The notes beneath the pieces are model-generated. The model had not been told where the DNA came from. It searched no databases and saw only the letters and a program-made list of their open reading frames with translations. A stretch of DNA of 64,000 bases from Bryum argenteum (taxonomy: Eukaryota > Streptophyta > Bryopsida > Bryales > Bryaceae), in assembly GCA_037043015.1 (NCBI GenBank), contig CM073322.1:32173864-32237863 (forward strand), given 5' to 3'. The position numbers were made by a program, and so were the translations under genes. Below, in pieces: positions 23,131-34,693 of the stretch (within the stretch, counting starts at the first letter, position 1; each line of letters begins with the position of its first letter).

Positions 23131-26100
23131 ATGAGCAGTGGCACTGGAGCCGGGAGTGGAGCCCCCTGCGGCGCTTGCAAGTTTCTGCGCCGCAAGTGCG
23201 TGCGCGGCTGTATCTTTGCGCCCTACTTCGGCGCGGAGCAAGGTGCAGCTAAGTTTGCCGCTGTCCATAAGGTGTTCGGTGCCAGTAATGTGGCCAAGCT
23301 GCTGCTGCATATTCCGGCACCGCGACGCAGCGATGCTGTACTAACTATCAGTTACGAAGCGCAGGCGCGCCTATCGGATCCCGTCTACGGCTGCGTCGCG
23401 ACAATCTTCGCTCTCCAGCAACAGGTACGTTCAAATTTCTTCGTCTCTCTCATCATTTCGATAAAACCCTTCCGCAATCGTAGCAATCAAGAAGGGTGCT
23501 TGGGCTTCACTAAACCATTCAATCCTACGTACCTTCCAAGTAGTTTTCCCATCGCCGCTTGGGGTCGGGTTTGTCTTTACGTAATCGGTCAACTCCTCAA
23601 GTGCAGCGGCTGGTACTATTATTTGTGACTACACATGGAAAGCTTGCCTGATGGCAAGTTGTTACAACTCATTTCTGAGACCAATCAGTCGTGGGGACGG
23701 CCTATTAAGCTATCACTAGTTTCTCGGCCCATGGTTTTCGGAGTGCTCGTGAAGATGGGATACAGCACGGGGATATGCTAGTGGAACTACCTGCTCGGTG
23801 GCTATAGCATCGTTTCTCAGGCCAATGTTTCACCTTGAACCTCACGAGCAACTTATGGTGCTAGATTCAACCCTTCCGCAAGTTCCGCAGCAATGCCAAA
23901 CTCCGCACACTTACCCTTCCAGTTCAATGAATGTAGTCCAGAATTCCATCAGGATACAGCAATCCCCGCTCCCGCTTAATACTTCAACATTTGATTACGT
24001 CGTCGTAAGAGCCGGTGCTAATAGTAATAGATAGAGTGGTATCAAGTTACCACATCCAACTTTGCAGTCTTCTCACAAGCTCCCCATCACTAGGATCGCT
24101 CCCTCTAGAATACTGTGTGGGCATTTGAAAAGGGACTGTAATCTTTCTACACCATCGACAATAGGTGGTCAGTCGACGTGGAGGGCTGCAGGCGATGCGA
24201 CTCCGATCAGACAACCGATTACAGCTTCTCCGAAATGATTGATAGCTACTGCAGCCAGCCAGATACTGGACCTGGAGTTGTTCAGATTCCCGCTGTCCGA
24301 TCGTAATGGATCCACGACAAGTGGTTGTTCAGGGCATTCAAGCATCGTCTAGAATATCAAGAGCCCGGTCATCGATGTTCAGTATCCGCAGTAGTGGTGC
24401 GACTGTAGTCCGACTGCGATATATTTTCGGAGGTTGCGGAACCAGCGTAGGCTACTTTCAGAGTACTGTTCGATCGCGCATCAGTCGAATACGTGCTCGA
24501 ATCCAAGTGTCCGGACCTGGAACCTATTCTACAAGTTGGTTCGGAGGTCTGACACCCAAAAATAGCTGCTAGCGTACGTGAGTGATGAGAACGCAATTCC
24601 ATTTCTGACTAGGAACCGATGTCTCTACTGATAGACACAGGTCACCGAGTTGTACATGCAGATGACGTACTCTAGTCTGATACTGGTTCAGATCGTCTCT
24701 ATTTAACATTTTCCAGCTTGCACTGCCCACCTAGCTTACAATGAATACGGCAGGTGTGCCCGTGCTTGGCTTTAACGACAATAGATTGCGTTTCGATCTC
24801 GCATACGATAGTCTCGAATAGTGAAAACTCCGTAGACATTCCAAGACTACCAGGTGCACGTCGCTATCTTGAGACTAGTCCGTGATCTAGTCTAGATACA
24901 TGGAGTTCAGTTCCGGATCCTCAGAGGTTACCTGCAGATAATATGTTTGTTAAGGGCCTTAAAAGAGTTTTGCATTGCGTAGTGCTCCATGCTCTCGAGC
25001 ACTGGACGACTAGCATCGCACCAACTGGACGTATGGGTTCAATCTCTAGTTGCGATAAGACAATAAAAGTGCAGGCTCTACCAAGTTGTGTAATATTTCT
25101 ATTTCAAGAAACGTACGGTGCTTTCGTTGCTCGAAATGAAAAGAAATAGCTACGTTGCAATAAATGTATCACTCATTAGAAATAACTGGCTACGAGCGCC
25201 GCTGCTGAGAAGCCTTGTCAAGCACTCGTCGTAAAGTATTTGAATTCTTACGTTCGCAACGTAGGTCTAGGACCTACCAGTTGGGACATCGCTCCATTCA
25301 CTGATTCGTAGGAGCAGCTCGCCACAAGCAGGGGTCTAGCTTGGTTTAGCAGTGGTAGAGCTTCTGTTGCGATTTCACAATCTGTACAACGTGGTCGACG
25401 AGCAGACTTTATTAAACAATGTCAGGCCGGAACGCAATGCTAGTCTAGCTCCTGCAAATGGACCGTGCCCTGATCAATGTACCGCACCATCTGCTTCATG
25501 GCAGTTGGTTGAGCCGGGTGCCGCTATTTAATAGAGTAGTGGTAGCTTTGACACTGTACTTGATCAGCAGCTTCTTGACATCGCTCGGTAGAATTTCAGG
25601 CTAGCTAACATTAAACATCAATGATTGTGCAATCTGTAGGTGTCGCTTTTTTATCAGGGACGTCCGCTCGTGCAGATTCGATTGCGTAGAGGCATGATAA
25701 ACTCTGAGCGATTATTACTTGTTATTTCAGTACTGCTAGTATACTAACTTTGTCTGCTAGCTTCTGCTGGATGGTATTCATTCATTAAGTTATTGAAAAC
25801 CAACGAAAGTTCATTGTTGACACCACATTGATAAGCCTTCTTGGATGTATCAACATACCGATTACTTTGTTAGATCTGCGGTTCGGAGAGTCGGATAGAT
25901 TAGACACGCTTGCTGGGACGATGCCACCTAAGGTGCATTTGGGGAGTCGATAAGATTCAGGCTCTCTAAATATGTGTATATTTTCAAGAGCCATGATTTA
26001 GCCTGAGCTGTACTGTTGGTTTTCAGGTGGCAAGTTTGCAGCAAGAGCTAGCGATGGTGCAAACACAACTAGCCGATCGACATACACACCTGCATCAAGC

Positions 26101-26494
26101 GCACCACCAACAGCATCATCAACAACAGCGAATGGTGGCGTTCGGTTCGCCGGCAACGCAAGCGCCGGACTACATGCAGCAGCATCTGGGAGACCATTCG
26201 CATTTGTCGCCGACGGCGGGGCTGTCGATGGGCATGCCGGGGGGATCTGGCAGCGGCCAGCAGGGTCCGTACTCGCACTCCCGCGTGAAGGAGGAAGGCA
26301 GTTACTTCCAGAGCATGCAGCAGCAACAGCACCAGCACCACTACGACATGGGCATGCCGTCCAGCAGCTTGGAGCCCATGGCTACTGAGCAGAGCCTCCT
26401 GGAGTCGCTGCAGAAGTCCCGAAGCGGCGGCATGGGCGATCAATCCGACGAGGGCGAACTGCAAGCTCTAGCTTCCCTCCTCCGCAGGAAATAG
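23131..26494 (+). CDS. LOB-domain (LBD/ASL) transcription factor, class I
   Basis: Two exons, 23131-23424 and 26027-26494, with a GT-AG intron of 2602 bp (cag|gtacgt to ttttcag|gtggc); 253 residues. Residues 13-27 form the zinc-finger-like C block CX2CX6CX3C (Cys 13, 16, 23, 27). [11 protein letters not shown] (42-52) opens the GAS block, and DPVYGCV (83-89) is present. The joined exons complete the coiled coil LX6LX3LX6L (Leu 95, 102, 106, 113), which marks class I and supports the splice. The phase-0 intron falls right after ALQQQ, a common LBD intron site. The C-terminal half is Gln/His-rich and ends [12 protein letters not shown] proteins are plant-specific nuclear DNA-binding regulators of organ boundaries and meristem activity. 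ATG 23131 is the first ATG in frame. Confidence 0.93.
23425..26026 (+). other. Long intron of the LBD gene
   Basis: 2.6 kb, GC content near balance, unlike the AT-rich intergenic DNA. No transposon ends, no coding frame of note and no tandem repeats. An insertion that later lost its ends is possible, but nothing shows it. Confidence 0.6.
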
Positions 26495-27467
26495 CTCCGA
26501 CCTTCTCTCGACCTCATACGTTCCATCATGAGTAGCTGTGTGGAATAGATTGTTGTCATTTGAATATAACTTGCACGCTCAGAGGGGAACAGTACTCTAT
26601 CATATTGGTAGAAGATGTCACTTTATTTGATTTGGAACATGGGAGCTGCTGCGTGGATGAACTGTGAAGGATCTGTGGACCATATTATCACGAGGACTAC
26701 TGCAACTGTACGCGTCGACAACCAGGGATCGAAACCATCATCATCAAGTCTCAAGAACTTTCAATCGGGATCTAGATCAGGACCGGGCGGAGTGCGAGAC
26801 TTCATGCGATCCAAACTTTACAAGTAAAGCATCAAGAGTTACGTCGACATTGTGCTGCATGGAGAAAGTCGGTGGGACTCGCTGTGGAGGACTCACAGTC
26901 GAAGTTGACCAAGTTAGGCTAAATGCTGGAATTTTTTTTCATATTGAAGACCCAGAAAAAAGCACTGCAATAAGGATGCACGGGCCCAAGAGAAGCCCGA
27001 CGTCGTTTAGAAGATCAATCGAAAAGTGGTTCAAGTAGGCAGGAAGCGTGCGTTACGAAGGTGTTTGAATTATTTAGCAGGTGCTTATTGAATTAGGTGG
27101 ATAGAATAGACAGATCGACAGACATAGATTTAGAGTAGCCTTCAGGAAGTAGTGGTGATCAGCATGCGTTTTTCTTTTCTTTGTCTCCGCAATTGAGGGG
27201 TTGGCGACAGACTGGCTTGAGGGGTTTTAGCAAACCCACGCCTCCCTTGGACATAACTCCACGCATCATCATCATCATCGTTATCATGTGGATGTGCTCT
27301 TTACTTTCCTTCCTCACTCTTTCTTTTTCTTTGCAGTAGATTTAACAGTAGCCTAGGAGTGATTGGGTTGCTCGCTTCTCTGCTCGCAGTCACACGTACT
27401 CCGCCCTTTGACGTTGCGGACGGTGCCAACATACTTTGGTTCTCCCACGAGTAGTTGAAAATGCTCC
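26495..27467 (+). other. 3' flank of the LBD gene
   Basis: Moderately GC-rich, probably 3' UTR at first. Contains a short CAT microsatellite near 27265-27280. No further gene is recognised. Confidence 0.4.
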
Positions 27468-27712
27468 AGTCATGTGCCATTTTGTCACACCAAAACTTTC
27501 ATTTGCATGCCTGCAAAATGTTTGCACAATGTTTTAATCTCTAATGTTTTACTCTGTAATATCACAGTTTTTCTATAAGATCACTCATATGAATATAATA
27601 TTATTCATATTTTGTAATATCATTTCCAAATTCTGTAATGTCATGTGGTTTCCGGTGAAAATTGAAGAGTGCCATTTTAGTGGGGATAATGCCACTTTAA
27701 CGGAATTGTGTT
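27468..27712. mobile_element. Decayed relative of the CGTA-flanked element
   Basis: The right end ccactttaacggaattg corresponds to the terminal repeat of the element at 15960-17312, and the interior shares gtgccattttag and repeated tgtaatatca. The left end is degraded (tgccattttgtcac). Confidence 0.4.
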
Positions 27713-28215
27713 CAAATCAATGTTAAATAATGTTTCTTTTCGATATTCAAGGGCGTGCAAAGCACCGGTCCGTGGGAAATTGCTATTAATTTTCGGGGGT
27801 GGGGCTTTTTCCTACAAGCAGGTGTTACAGGGATTTGAATCCTACATAGATTTTGTACTTCCAATTTGTTGTTTGTTCTTTATTTTCTTTAGTACTTTGC
27901 TCCGGTAAGGCGGTAAATTCCTGTCTTGTTGGGAATTGTGGTAACAATGACCTCGCTGTTGAGATACACTAAATTTGACAAATAGTGTTATATACACTAA
28001 TATTCAACCATAACACTAATTCTAATTCATGATCAGTGAATGACAGTTCTAACATTATATTAGCTCGATGATAGAATTTACAAACTTCAACATTTTACAC
28101 AAGTACATTTGTGCTAAATGTAACCAATGAAAAAGATTACAAGGAGGTACTGTAGGGCATGCATTGACAAGAAAAGGTAATCAAAATTCAACAAATGGCC
28201 GCTAACATTAAATCA

Positions 28216-28463
28216 TTAATCTCTAAAGTAGAGAGGTCTAAGTGAAATTCTTGCATAAATTTTCTCTGAACTTGATTTTGAGAAATCCTACCGTAGGATC
28301 TTGTTTGGAGCCATCCAGTTAGTTAGTTTCAGAAGTTTTATCAAACTTCACGACACATATCTTTAATAGATATATGGGTCAGAGTTTCAATTATTGTAAA
28401 GATAACATTTTAAATTTTAGACATAGTGATCCGATTTGGTCCTCTCTGGACTTAAAGAGTTAA
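28216..28463. mobile_element. TTAA-bounded MITE, family F
   Basis: 248 bp between TTAA 28216-28219 and 28460-28463, with termini TCTCTAAAG and its complement-like CTTAAAGAG. The interior has the palindrome ATCCTACCGTAGGAT, close to the tcctacggt block of family B. It is a diverged cousin of B, single copy in this window. Confidence 0.55.
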
Positions 28464-30758
28464 TTATGTTACATAAAATTTACATTAAATGAAAATGTAA
28501 GTTGGAATGTAAGTTCAAGGAAAAACCTTAAATAATTATCATCCAAGACTATTTATCAAATTTAGTGTACTGCCTTCTTCATTGTTTCTGTTTCTACAAT
28601 ACTTTCCTCCTTTAAAATTGCCTCATTCAGAAATCACACTTACCCATTGGTTTGGTGAAGTTAGATTACGGAACCCAGGCAAGAAGAATAAGATTGACAA
28701 CTTGGCTGCATTTTGGCACCTTGCTTAAAATAAATGATATTTAACTAATTACAAACGAATCCATAGTCCATAAATAAGTCGGCCTTCAGCCGATAAATGC
28801 CAAATATGTAAAGTATTGCTAAACCATAGTGTGGATATATTTCAATATTAAAATCGAAAAAGAATACAAGTTTTGAGGAAAGTTGGCGTGCAGCCATCTA
28901 TCTAATAGGTTAATAGGAGGAATTTTCTCTATAAAGAGGTTTCTCGTACTTCAAGGCATGTGCGACTTGCAATTATCTATCTATGCCTACGAAGATGCCT
29001 CATATAATCACTAACAAGCTTAAACTTATGTAAGAGATAAATGAAGGGAAGAATATCTTAACAATAGTGAGAATAGTCTTGCTTGATGGGTCGAAATCTC
29101 TTTGAAAAGACTAACGCATGTAGTAAGGAACATCAGGAGTCCTACCAAGAGAGAGAGGACTAACGTCAACTAGCAGTACTTGGTCAAGCTGGCACATATC
29201 TCCGGATTGGCGCTTGATATAGATAGTGTCGAGAAGCTTGTAAGACCATGGATAATTCTTAATATGATTGTTCACAATGTTCTTTACCAAATACAACTGA
29301 TAACCTACTGAAAATGCCCGTAGGAAGGATAAACTTGAGGAAGGGCTTCAAGTCCTACAAAGGCATCTTTGACTACATGCCAACAGAGAATCGATCTAGC
29401 AACACTAGAAACAACTTATTGAGACCTAGCCTCCTTACAACTTTTCGATGAACATTACAACGGTCCAGCGCAATACTAGGATTAATGAAGCAAAGCAATC
29501 CTAAACACATAGATTGAACAATACATTTTTTCATAGCATGAGGCTGAGCAGACTTAGAATCCACACCGACATGTCCCTCAACAAATGGAGAAATCAAATA
29601 TGAATAATAAGATTTCATGAATGAGCCCTAGAACGTCTTAGAGCCCATGATGATGAGGAAGTTGGGAAGATGATTTTGGCTCAAAGCACGTTGTCTATCG
29701 TTTGGTATTAGATCTCAGAATCATTCATCAAACACTTTCGGTGTTTGGTATTAGATCTCAGAATCATTCATCAAACACTTTCGGTATTAGATCTCAGAAT
29801 CATTCATCAAACACTTTGTGTCCGCTTCGACGTTCCAGCATTAAATTTCGGTTGCATACTCCATGTGCACGTGAACTTTGTAGGCAGCAATCTAGAATGA
29901 GCTGTTCAAGGAGATGCAAAGCGTAAGAACAATCTATCTTACCTCCCACATGAGCATGGATCCTGGTGTACTGAAGCACAAAAGTTTGAGAAATTGCACC
30001 ATCAGCAGAGAATGTACTTTACTTCAGAATTGCACGGCATTGCTGGCCCTAAAGTAGTGCATAGAAGGTTCGTGGTAAGCTGGGTTGTCTGAATGGAATC
30101 AAATATGTCATGACTCATGCTGCATGGCATTTGCAATTGTCATGAAGGTCACGATATTATGCCTCCCATCAACAAGCAGAGTCGTAAATTACCACGCAAA
30201 TTCTGCTGTCACGTGACAGAGATTCTCCTCGTACTGGCAGATCAATTGAAAAAACTTGGTTTCACTCACAACGTCAACTGAGCACTCTCTTTTAAGGAGT
30301 TCATGATTTTGAAGGATCCATATACCACAGAAGCTTCTAGTGATTCATTTCGTCGTCATCAGAAACATCACCTTCTTCCATTCCATTCAAACGAATAACT
30401 CACGATAAACTGAACGCCAAAAAAGATGTTGAGAAATTGTACGTGACTCAACTACTCGATATCCTTGTGGGAGGAAATTTTCTTTAGCTGTAAATCGCTC
30501 AAGATAAATTGATGAAATCATCGTCAAAAATTAATCTCCAATTGTTGTTGTTTAATACACACAGAGGAATCAACTGTTCTTAAGAATTATGCATTGACTT
30601 TAGAAGATGTGCCCAACTGGAGGTATTCAAGCACTTATTTCGGGGGAGAGAGTACTATATAACCAAAAATACTTGATTCTCAAATTGGATGAATAGATCA
30701 AACCAGGCTGCTGAGGACAAAGTCTGTACCTAGGATACAGACTAATGTACCGACAGTC
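28464..30758. other. Intergenic, no gene recognised
   Basis: Two minus-strand open frames at 29.11-29.30 and 29.37-29.62 kb have no recognisable domain. The remainder is AT-rich except for the tandem repeat listed separately. Confidence 0.4.
29704..29818. repeat. Three tandem copies of a 36-43-bp unit
   Basis: ggtattagatctcagaatca begins at 29704, 29747 and 29783; the first unit has an extra gtgttt. A local tandem duplication, not coding. Confidence 0.9.
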
Positions 30759-31520
30759 TGGTGGTGATGCTGCTGCTGCGGCTCTGGAAGGGAGTAAGAG
30801 TAAAGTGTTCTTCACAATTCAATAGCCAGGAAATCAATCATAAAAAAATAACAGGGGTAAATTTTAAAGATAGGCAGCAGGTTGGGGCTCGCAAGCAACG
30901 TGGGCGAGGGGCGGCTATGGTTGACTGATTCCACTACCTGGCCCTTCTCGTCTGTTTCAGCTTACTCTCTCTTTTCGTCATTTGCAGAGAGTTCTCTCTC
31001 ATCTCTCTTGCCCTTGCCCCTTGCTCGCTCTTTTCCATGCATTCAAGCTCTCGCTGCTCGTTGTGAGTTTTTGCTCGCGACAGAATCATCATCTCTGGGT
31101 CGAGCTCAAGTGGATGCACCGCGAAACGCTTCAGTCTTTGGAAGCCACCGCAGGTGTTGATTGAGTGTTGTGGAATTAAATTTCAGGTACGCTACCGTTC
31201 TTTTCTCAGGATATTTGAGCAGCAGCTATGAGAATCGAGATGAGAGAAAGAGCACGAAATCGATTGTCGAGACTAGTTTTTCTCGTATAGCGATAAGAAT
31301 CGGATGCATGTCACTTCGCAATGACGTTGCTTAGTGTTGGCATTGGGAAACTGAAGGTCCTGGGTATGAAGACGGCCTCGGTTTAACCGGCTAACGCCTA
31401 AGTCAAGCTTGCAACGCTACCGTGACTGTGGAATGTCGCAGCAACAAGTGCATATGCAGCAGCAAGGAAGAAAATCGCGAGCTCCGGTGGAAGATGAGAC
31501 TTCCTATGACTCAGATCGGC
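30759..31520 (+). pseudogene. Truncated pseudogene copy of the group I WRKY gene (promoter, 5' leader, part of exon 2)
   Basis: This segment is an inverted copy of parts of the WRKY locus at 45-48.3 kb. Bases 30759 to about 31365 match 48330 to about 47590 on the minus strand at roughly 85-90%: promoter, leader exon and the leader-intron donor (tttcag|gtacgctacc, about 31185). About 31365 to 31520 then match exon 2 coding sequence (46775 to 46618), including catatgcagcagcaaggaag. Exon 1, intron 1 and the start of exon 2 are deleted, as is everything from before the first WRKY domain onward. The coding remnant has in-frame stops. No protein can come from it, but the promoter copy is fairly intact and retains the W-box-like TTGACT. 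Confidence 0.85.
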
Positions 31521-32013
31521 CTATATATCTAATTTCAAAAATTCATAACTCATTGTAGAAGAGTTCAAACAAGATGATTCCACTTGTTCTATCTTTCTAG
31601 TAATTTTCCCCATACACAAAAATTGCTTGCACTAGATTATTTCCTGTGCAGAAAATTGAACCGTTAATTAGCACCTTACTCTAAGAATTTCAACTGAACA
31701 CTCTCTTCAAACAGTCGTTGATTTTGAAGGCAACATAGACAACAGAAGTTTCCAGTCAACTGCTTTTGTGTTCCCAATTTTCATTGAAATGAAGGTATTC
31801 TGTAGAATGGCCGGATTTGGGTAGACAGTGCAAAAACATGAAAAAGAAGACAGTGAGATTTAGATTTTTTGGGCCAAAAAACTCATTGTTTCTGGACGCC
31901 ATCGTGAAATGTAAGGGTACTACAAAAATTAAAACTGCAAGTCTTGGTTTGCGTTAGGAGTAATGCTCTTCCAACAAAATTGCCATAATCACAATATTCT
32001 CTCATTCTTTTTG
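31521..32013. other. Intergenic between WRKY pseudogene and Tc1 element
   Basis: Similarity to the WRKY locus ends abruptly at about 31520 (ctatatatc). Nothing else is recognised. Confidence 0.4.
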
Positions 32014-32015
32014 TA

Positions 32016-32594
32016 CAATAGGGTGACATTCAAATTGGCCGTTTAGTAGTTCCAGGGATAGTGTCCTACACTGCTGCCAACTTTGACACCCTCCCCAAAG
32101 CTGAGAAATTTTTATTTTACCATGAAAATTTGGGGACAACATCGTCTTTATGTTGAAAACATGCATACCAAATTTCAAGTCCAGGAGACTTATACAAAAA
32201 AACTTATGCAAGATCTACCAACATGGGATAGCTGTGAGAAAAGTGTCACAGCTGCCAACTTTGACACCCTTCCAAGAATTGAGGAAATTTTTTTTGCCCA
32301 TGAAATTTTTGGAGCAAAAACATTTTTATGTTGTTTGCATGTGTGGAAAATTTCAAGTCCAAAAGACCCATACGAAAAATAATATTCCAAATCTATCAAC
32401 ATGTGTAGTTTTGAGAAACAAAGGGGAAAACCATTTTACTACTTCCAACTTTGACGCCCTCCTTAGGATTGAGTTTTTGTTGATACATGGTGAAATTTTT
32501 GGCACAAGATCATCCCTACATTGGTAACATATGAGATAAATTTCAAAGCCAAAAGATGTACACAAAAAAGTTATTCCATATCTATCAACGTGTA
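32016..32594 (+). repeat. Left inverted repeat arm of the Tc1 element, three tandem units
   Basis: The phrase ccaactttgacRccct recurs at 32077, 32255 and 32445, spacing 178 and 190 bp. Each unit continues in the same order: gaaatttttttt-like run, atgaaatttttgg, aaatttcaagtcc, then atctatcaacatg. The units are clearly homologous but diverged. Confidence 0.85.
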
Positions 32595-32728
32595 TGTCCT
32601 CCATTAGCGTCAATCACTGCTAGTAACCTAGAGGGCATAGAATGACATAGTTGAAGGAGCTTTGTACCATTGACTAACTTCCACTCTCTTTCAAGAACTA
32701 CCTCCAACACATCTAAGTTTCTAGGGCA

Positions 32729-33592
32729 TTATTTGCCATGTTGCACAACATCTTTTAACATCCTCCAAACGTTCTCGATTGGATTGAGATCGGGAGAGTT
32801 TGCAGGCCAGTTGAGCTTTTCGAGAAGGTGGCTTTGTCTCCATTCTTCACATATTTTGCTCCTATGGACGGGTGCCCCATCTTCCATAAGCACTCCTTGT
32901 GGAATTTGACCCATGAAATGAACCAATTTGGCATCGTAAACCACTTCTATAAAATCCTTAGGAGAACGTTGACCTTTAGGCATAAAGACAAGTTCTGACT
33001 TTTGTCCTCCGGCAAATGCGCCCCAAATCATTAAAGAAGTCCTTCCACTTTTAAAAGTAGGAGCTAGACAACTTGATGAATAACGCTCGTATGTACTTCT
33101 CCAAACATGAATTTGCCGAGAATTTTTTCCAATTTCAAAAGTGGATTCATCTGTCCAAACAACACGCTCCCACTCTTTTGCACTCCATCCACGGTAATTC
33201 TGAGCAAAAGCTAATCGTTGAGACATGTGACAAGGTGTCAAAAAAGGTTCTTTGACTGCAATTCGACTAAAAATGCCATTTTTATGTAAGAGCCTTTGAA
33301 TAGTACGTCTACACACTTGAGTAGGACATGCATTGGTAATCTCTGAGAGTGAAGAGCAACGATGAATTTTTGAGTAATGCACAATACTACGAACATCTCT
33401 ATCACTAAGCTTTTTAGCGTGACTTCCACCGCAAGGTTTGCGCTTGTAGGTTCCATCTTCTCTAAATGTTTTTACTAACCTTGTAACTGTTCTAATAGGA
33501 ACTCCAATAGTAGGTGCAATTTGAACTCCTGTAAATCCTCCCTCACTCAAACCTATGATGCGAGCACAAATTTCATCTGAAATTGCCATCAT
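32729..33592 (-). CDS. Tc1-type transposase, DD34E, C-terminus cut by a stop codon
   Basis: ATG at 33592; 287 residues to TAA at 32731-32729. Residues 8-50 form a helix-turn-helix DNA-binding region (GVQIAPTIGVPIRTVTRLV) and 60-105 a second one. The catalytic triad is D148 (VVWTDEST), D238 (LMEDGAPVH) and E273 (SPDLNPIEN); 34 residues separate the last two, which defines Tc1 rather than the DD39D type usual for plant mariners. After the TAA the frame stays open for 47 codons to TGA 32587-32585 and reads family-like sequence (LCHSMPSRLLAVIDANGGHT), so one substitution probably created the stop. The catalytic core is complete; whether the shortened protein works is unknown. Tc1 transposases cut and paste their element at TA. 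Similarity in character to fungal Tc1 proteins (GKNSRQIHVWR, CLAPTFKSGR) is an impression, not a search result. Confidence 0.9.
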   Translation of the reverse strand: MMAISDEICARIIGLSEGGFTGVQIAPTIGVPIRTVTRLVKTFREDGTYKRKPCGGSHAKKLSDRDVRSIVHYSKIHRCSSLSEITNACPTQVCRRTIQRLLHKNGIFSRIAVKEPFLTPCHMSQRLAFAQNYRGWSAKEWERVVWTDESTFEIGKNSRQIHVWRSTYERYSSSCLAPTFKSGRTSLMIWGAFAGGQKSELVFMPKGQRSPKDFIEVVYDAKLVHFMGQIPQGVLMEDGAPVHRSKICEEWRQSHLLEKLNWPANSPDLNPIENVWRMLKDVVQHGK

Positions 33593-34110
33593 AAACTTAT
33601 AGAGTGCGTGATGCTAGCTACAGTAGTAGAGTAGGGATTAGAGTAGAGCAAGGGGGAGAGAAGGAGCCAAGGTGCTGGAGCAGAGAGGAGAGAGAAGGGT
33701 CGCCAAAACACAAGCCCATATGCATACATGAAAAATCATTTTGCTCTTACTTACTCATCATGTATGCCCAATGTGAATCAACACTCATGCATCCCACAAT
33801 ACAACACTCTCTGTTTTGAGGATTGTCTCAACATTCAATTTATCACAAATCACACACACCATTCCCTTTACATAGTGTTCAATAGATATTTAGAAGAAAA
33901 AATTTGTCATGTGTCTAATGCACACTTTATGGCCAAGTGGATTCTTGTGCATGGAACATCTCTTCACTTCTTCATTTAAATGTTATTGATCTTTTTGAGA
34001 AGCATTTATGTTTGGTGACTTACTCACATGATTGAGTTCAATGAAAAAGCACGAGGTGTCAAAAATATTTTGACATTTTCAATATGACCTTCAAATTTGT
34101 TATCATAGTT

Positions 34111-34691
34111 ACACATGTTGATAGATATGGAATAACTTTCTTTATGTATGCCTTTTGGCTTTGAAATTTATCTCACATGTTACCAGCGTAGAGATGATCT
34201 TGTGCCAAAAATTTCACCATGTATCAACAAAAACTCAATCCTAAGGAGGGCGTCAAACTTGGAAGTAGTAAAATGGTTTTCCCCTTTGTTTCTCAAAACT
34301 ACACATGTTGATAGATTTGGAATATTATTTTTCGTATGGGTCTTTTGGACTTGAAATTTTCCACACATGCAAACAACATAAAAATGTTTTTGCTCCAAAA
34401 ATTTCATGGGCAAAAAAAATTTCCTCAATTCTTGGAAGGGTGTCAAAGTTGGCAGCTGTGACACTTTTCTCACAGCTATCCCATGTTGGTAGATCTTGCA
34501 TAAGTTTTTTTGTATAAGTCTCCTGGACTTGAAATTTGGTATGCATGTTTTCAACATAAAGACGATGTTGTCCCCAAATTTTCATGGTAAAATCAAAATT
34601 TCTCAGCTTTGAGGAGGGTGTCAAAGTTGGCAGCAGTGTAGAACACTATCCCTGGAACTACTAAACGGCCAATTTGAATGTCACCCTATTG
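34111..34691 (-). repeat. Right inverted repeat arm of the Tc1 element, three tandem units
   Basis: Reverse complement of the left arm over its whole length, with the same three-unit structure. Only scattered substitutions separate the arms. Confidence 0.85.
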
Positions 34692-34693
34692 TA

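Larger units (their letters stand above)
32016..34691 (-). mobile_element. Tc1/mariner (DD34E) transposon with 580-bp terminal inverted repeats
   Basis: Inverted repeats start CAATAGGGTGACATTCAAAT at 32016 and end with the complement at 34691. TA lies immediately outside both ends (32014-32015 and 34692-34693), the Tc1/mariner target duplication. The arms extend to about 32594 and 34111 with few mismatches. Each arm is made of three tandem degenerate units (see the separate repeat entries). The single gene between the arms is a minus-strand transposase at 32729-33592. Total 2676 bp. The high arm identity implies a fairly recent insertion. Confidence 0.92.

Noticed and set aside
25335..25410. 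tRNA-like A-box phrase (tagcttggtttagcagtggtagagc) in the LBD intron
   Set aside because: No acceptor stem pairing and no B-box (GGTTCGANNCC) at the right distance.
29111..29296. Minus-strand frame with an Hsp70-like phrase (LLVDVSPLSLG)
   Set aside because: The rest of the frame does not resemble Hsp70 and there is no flanking coding sequence; a chance match.
32150..34557. Paired identical 125-codon ORFs at 32.2 and 34.2-34.6 kb considered as a protein family
   Set aside because: They lie in the two inverted repeat arms of the Tc1 element, so identity reflects the arms; the composition is low-complexity and no domain is seen.
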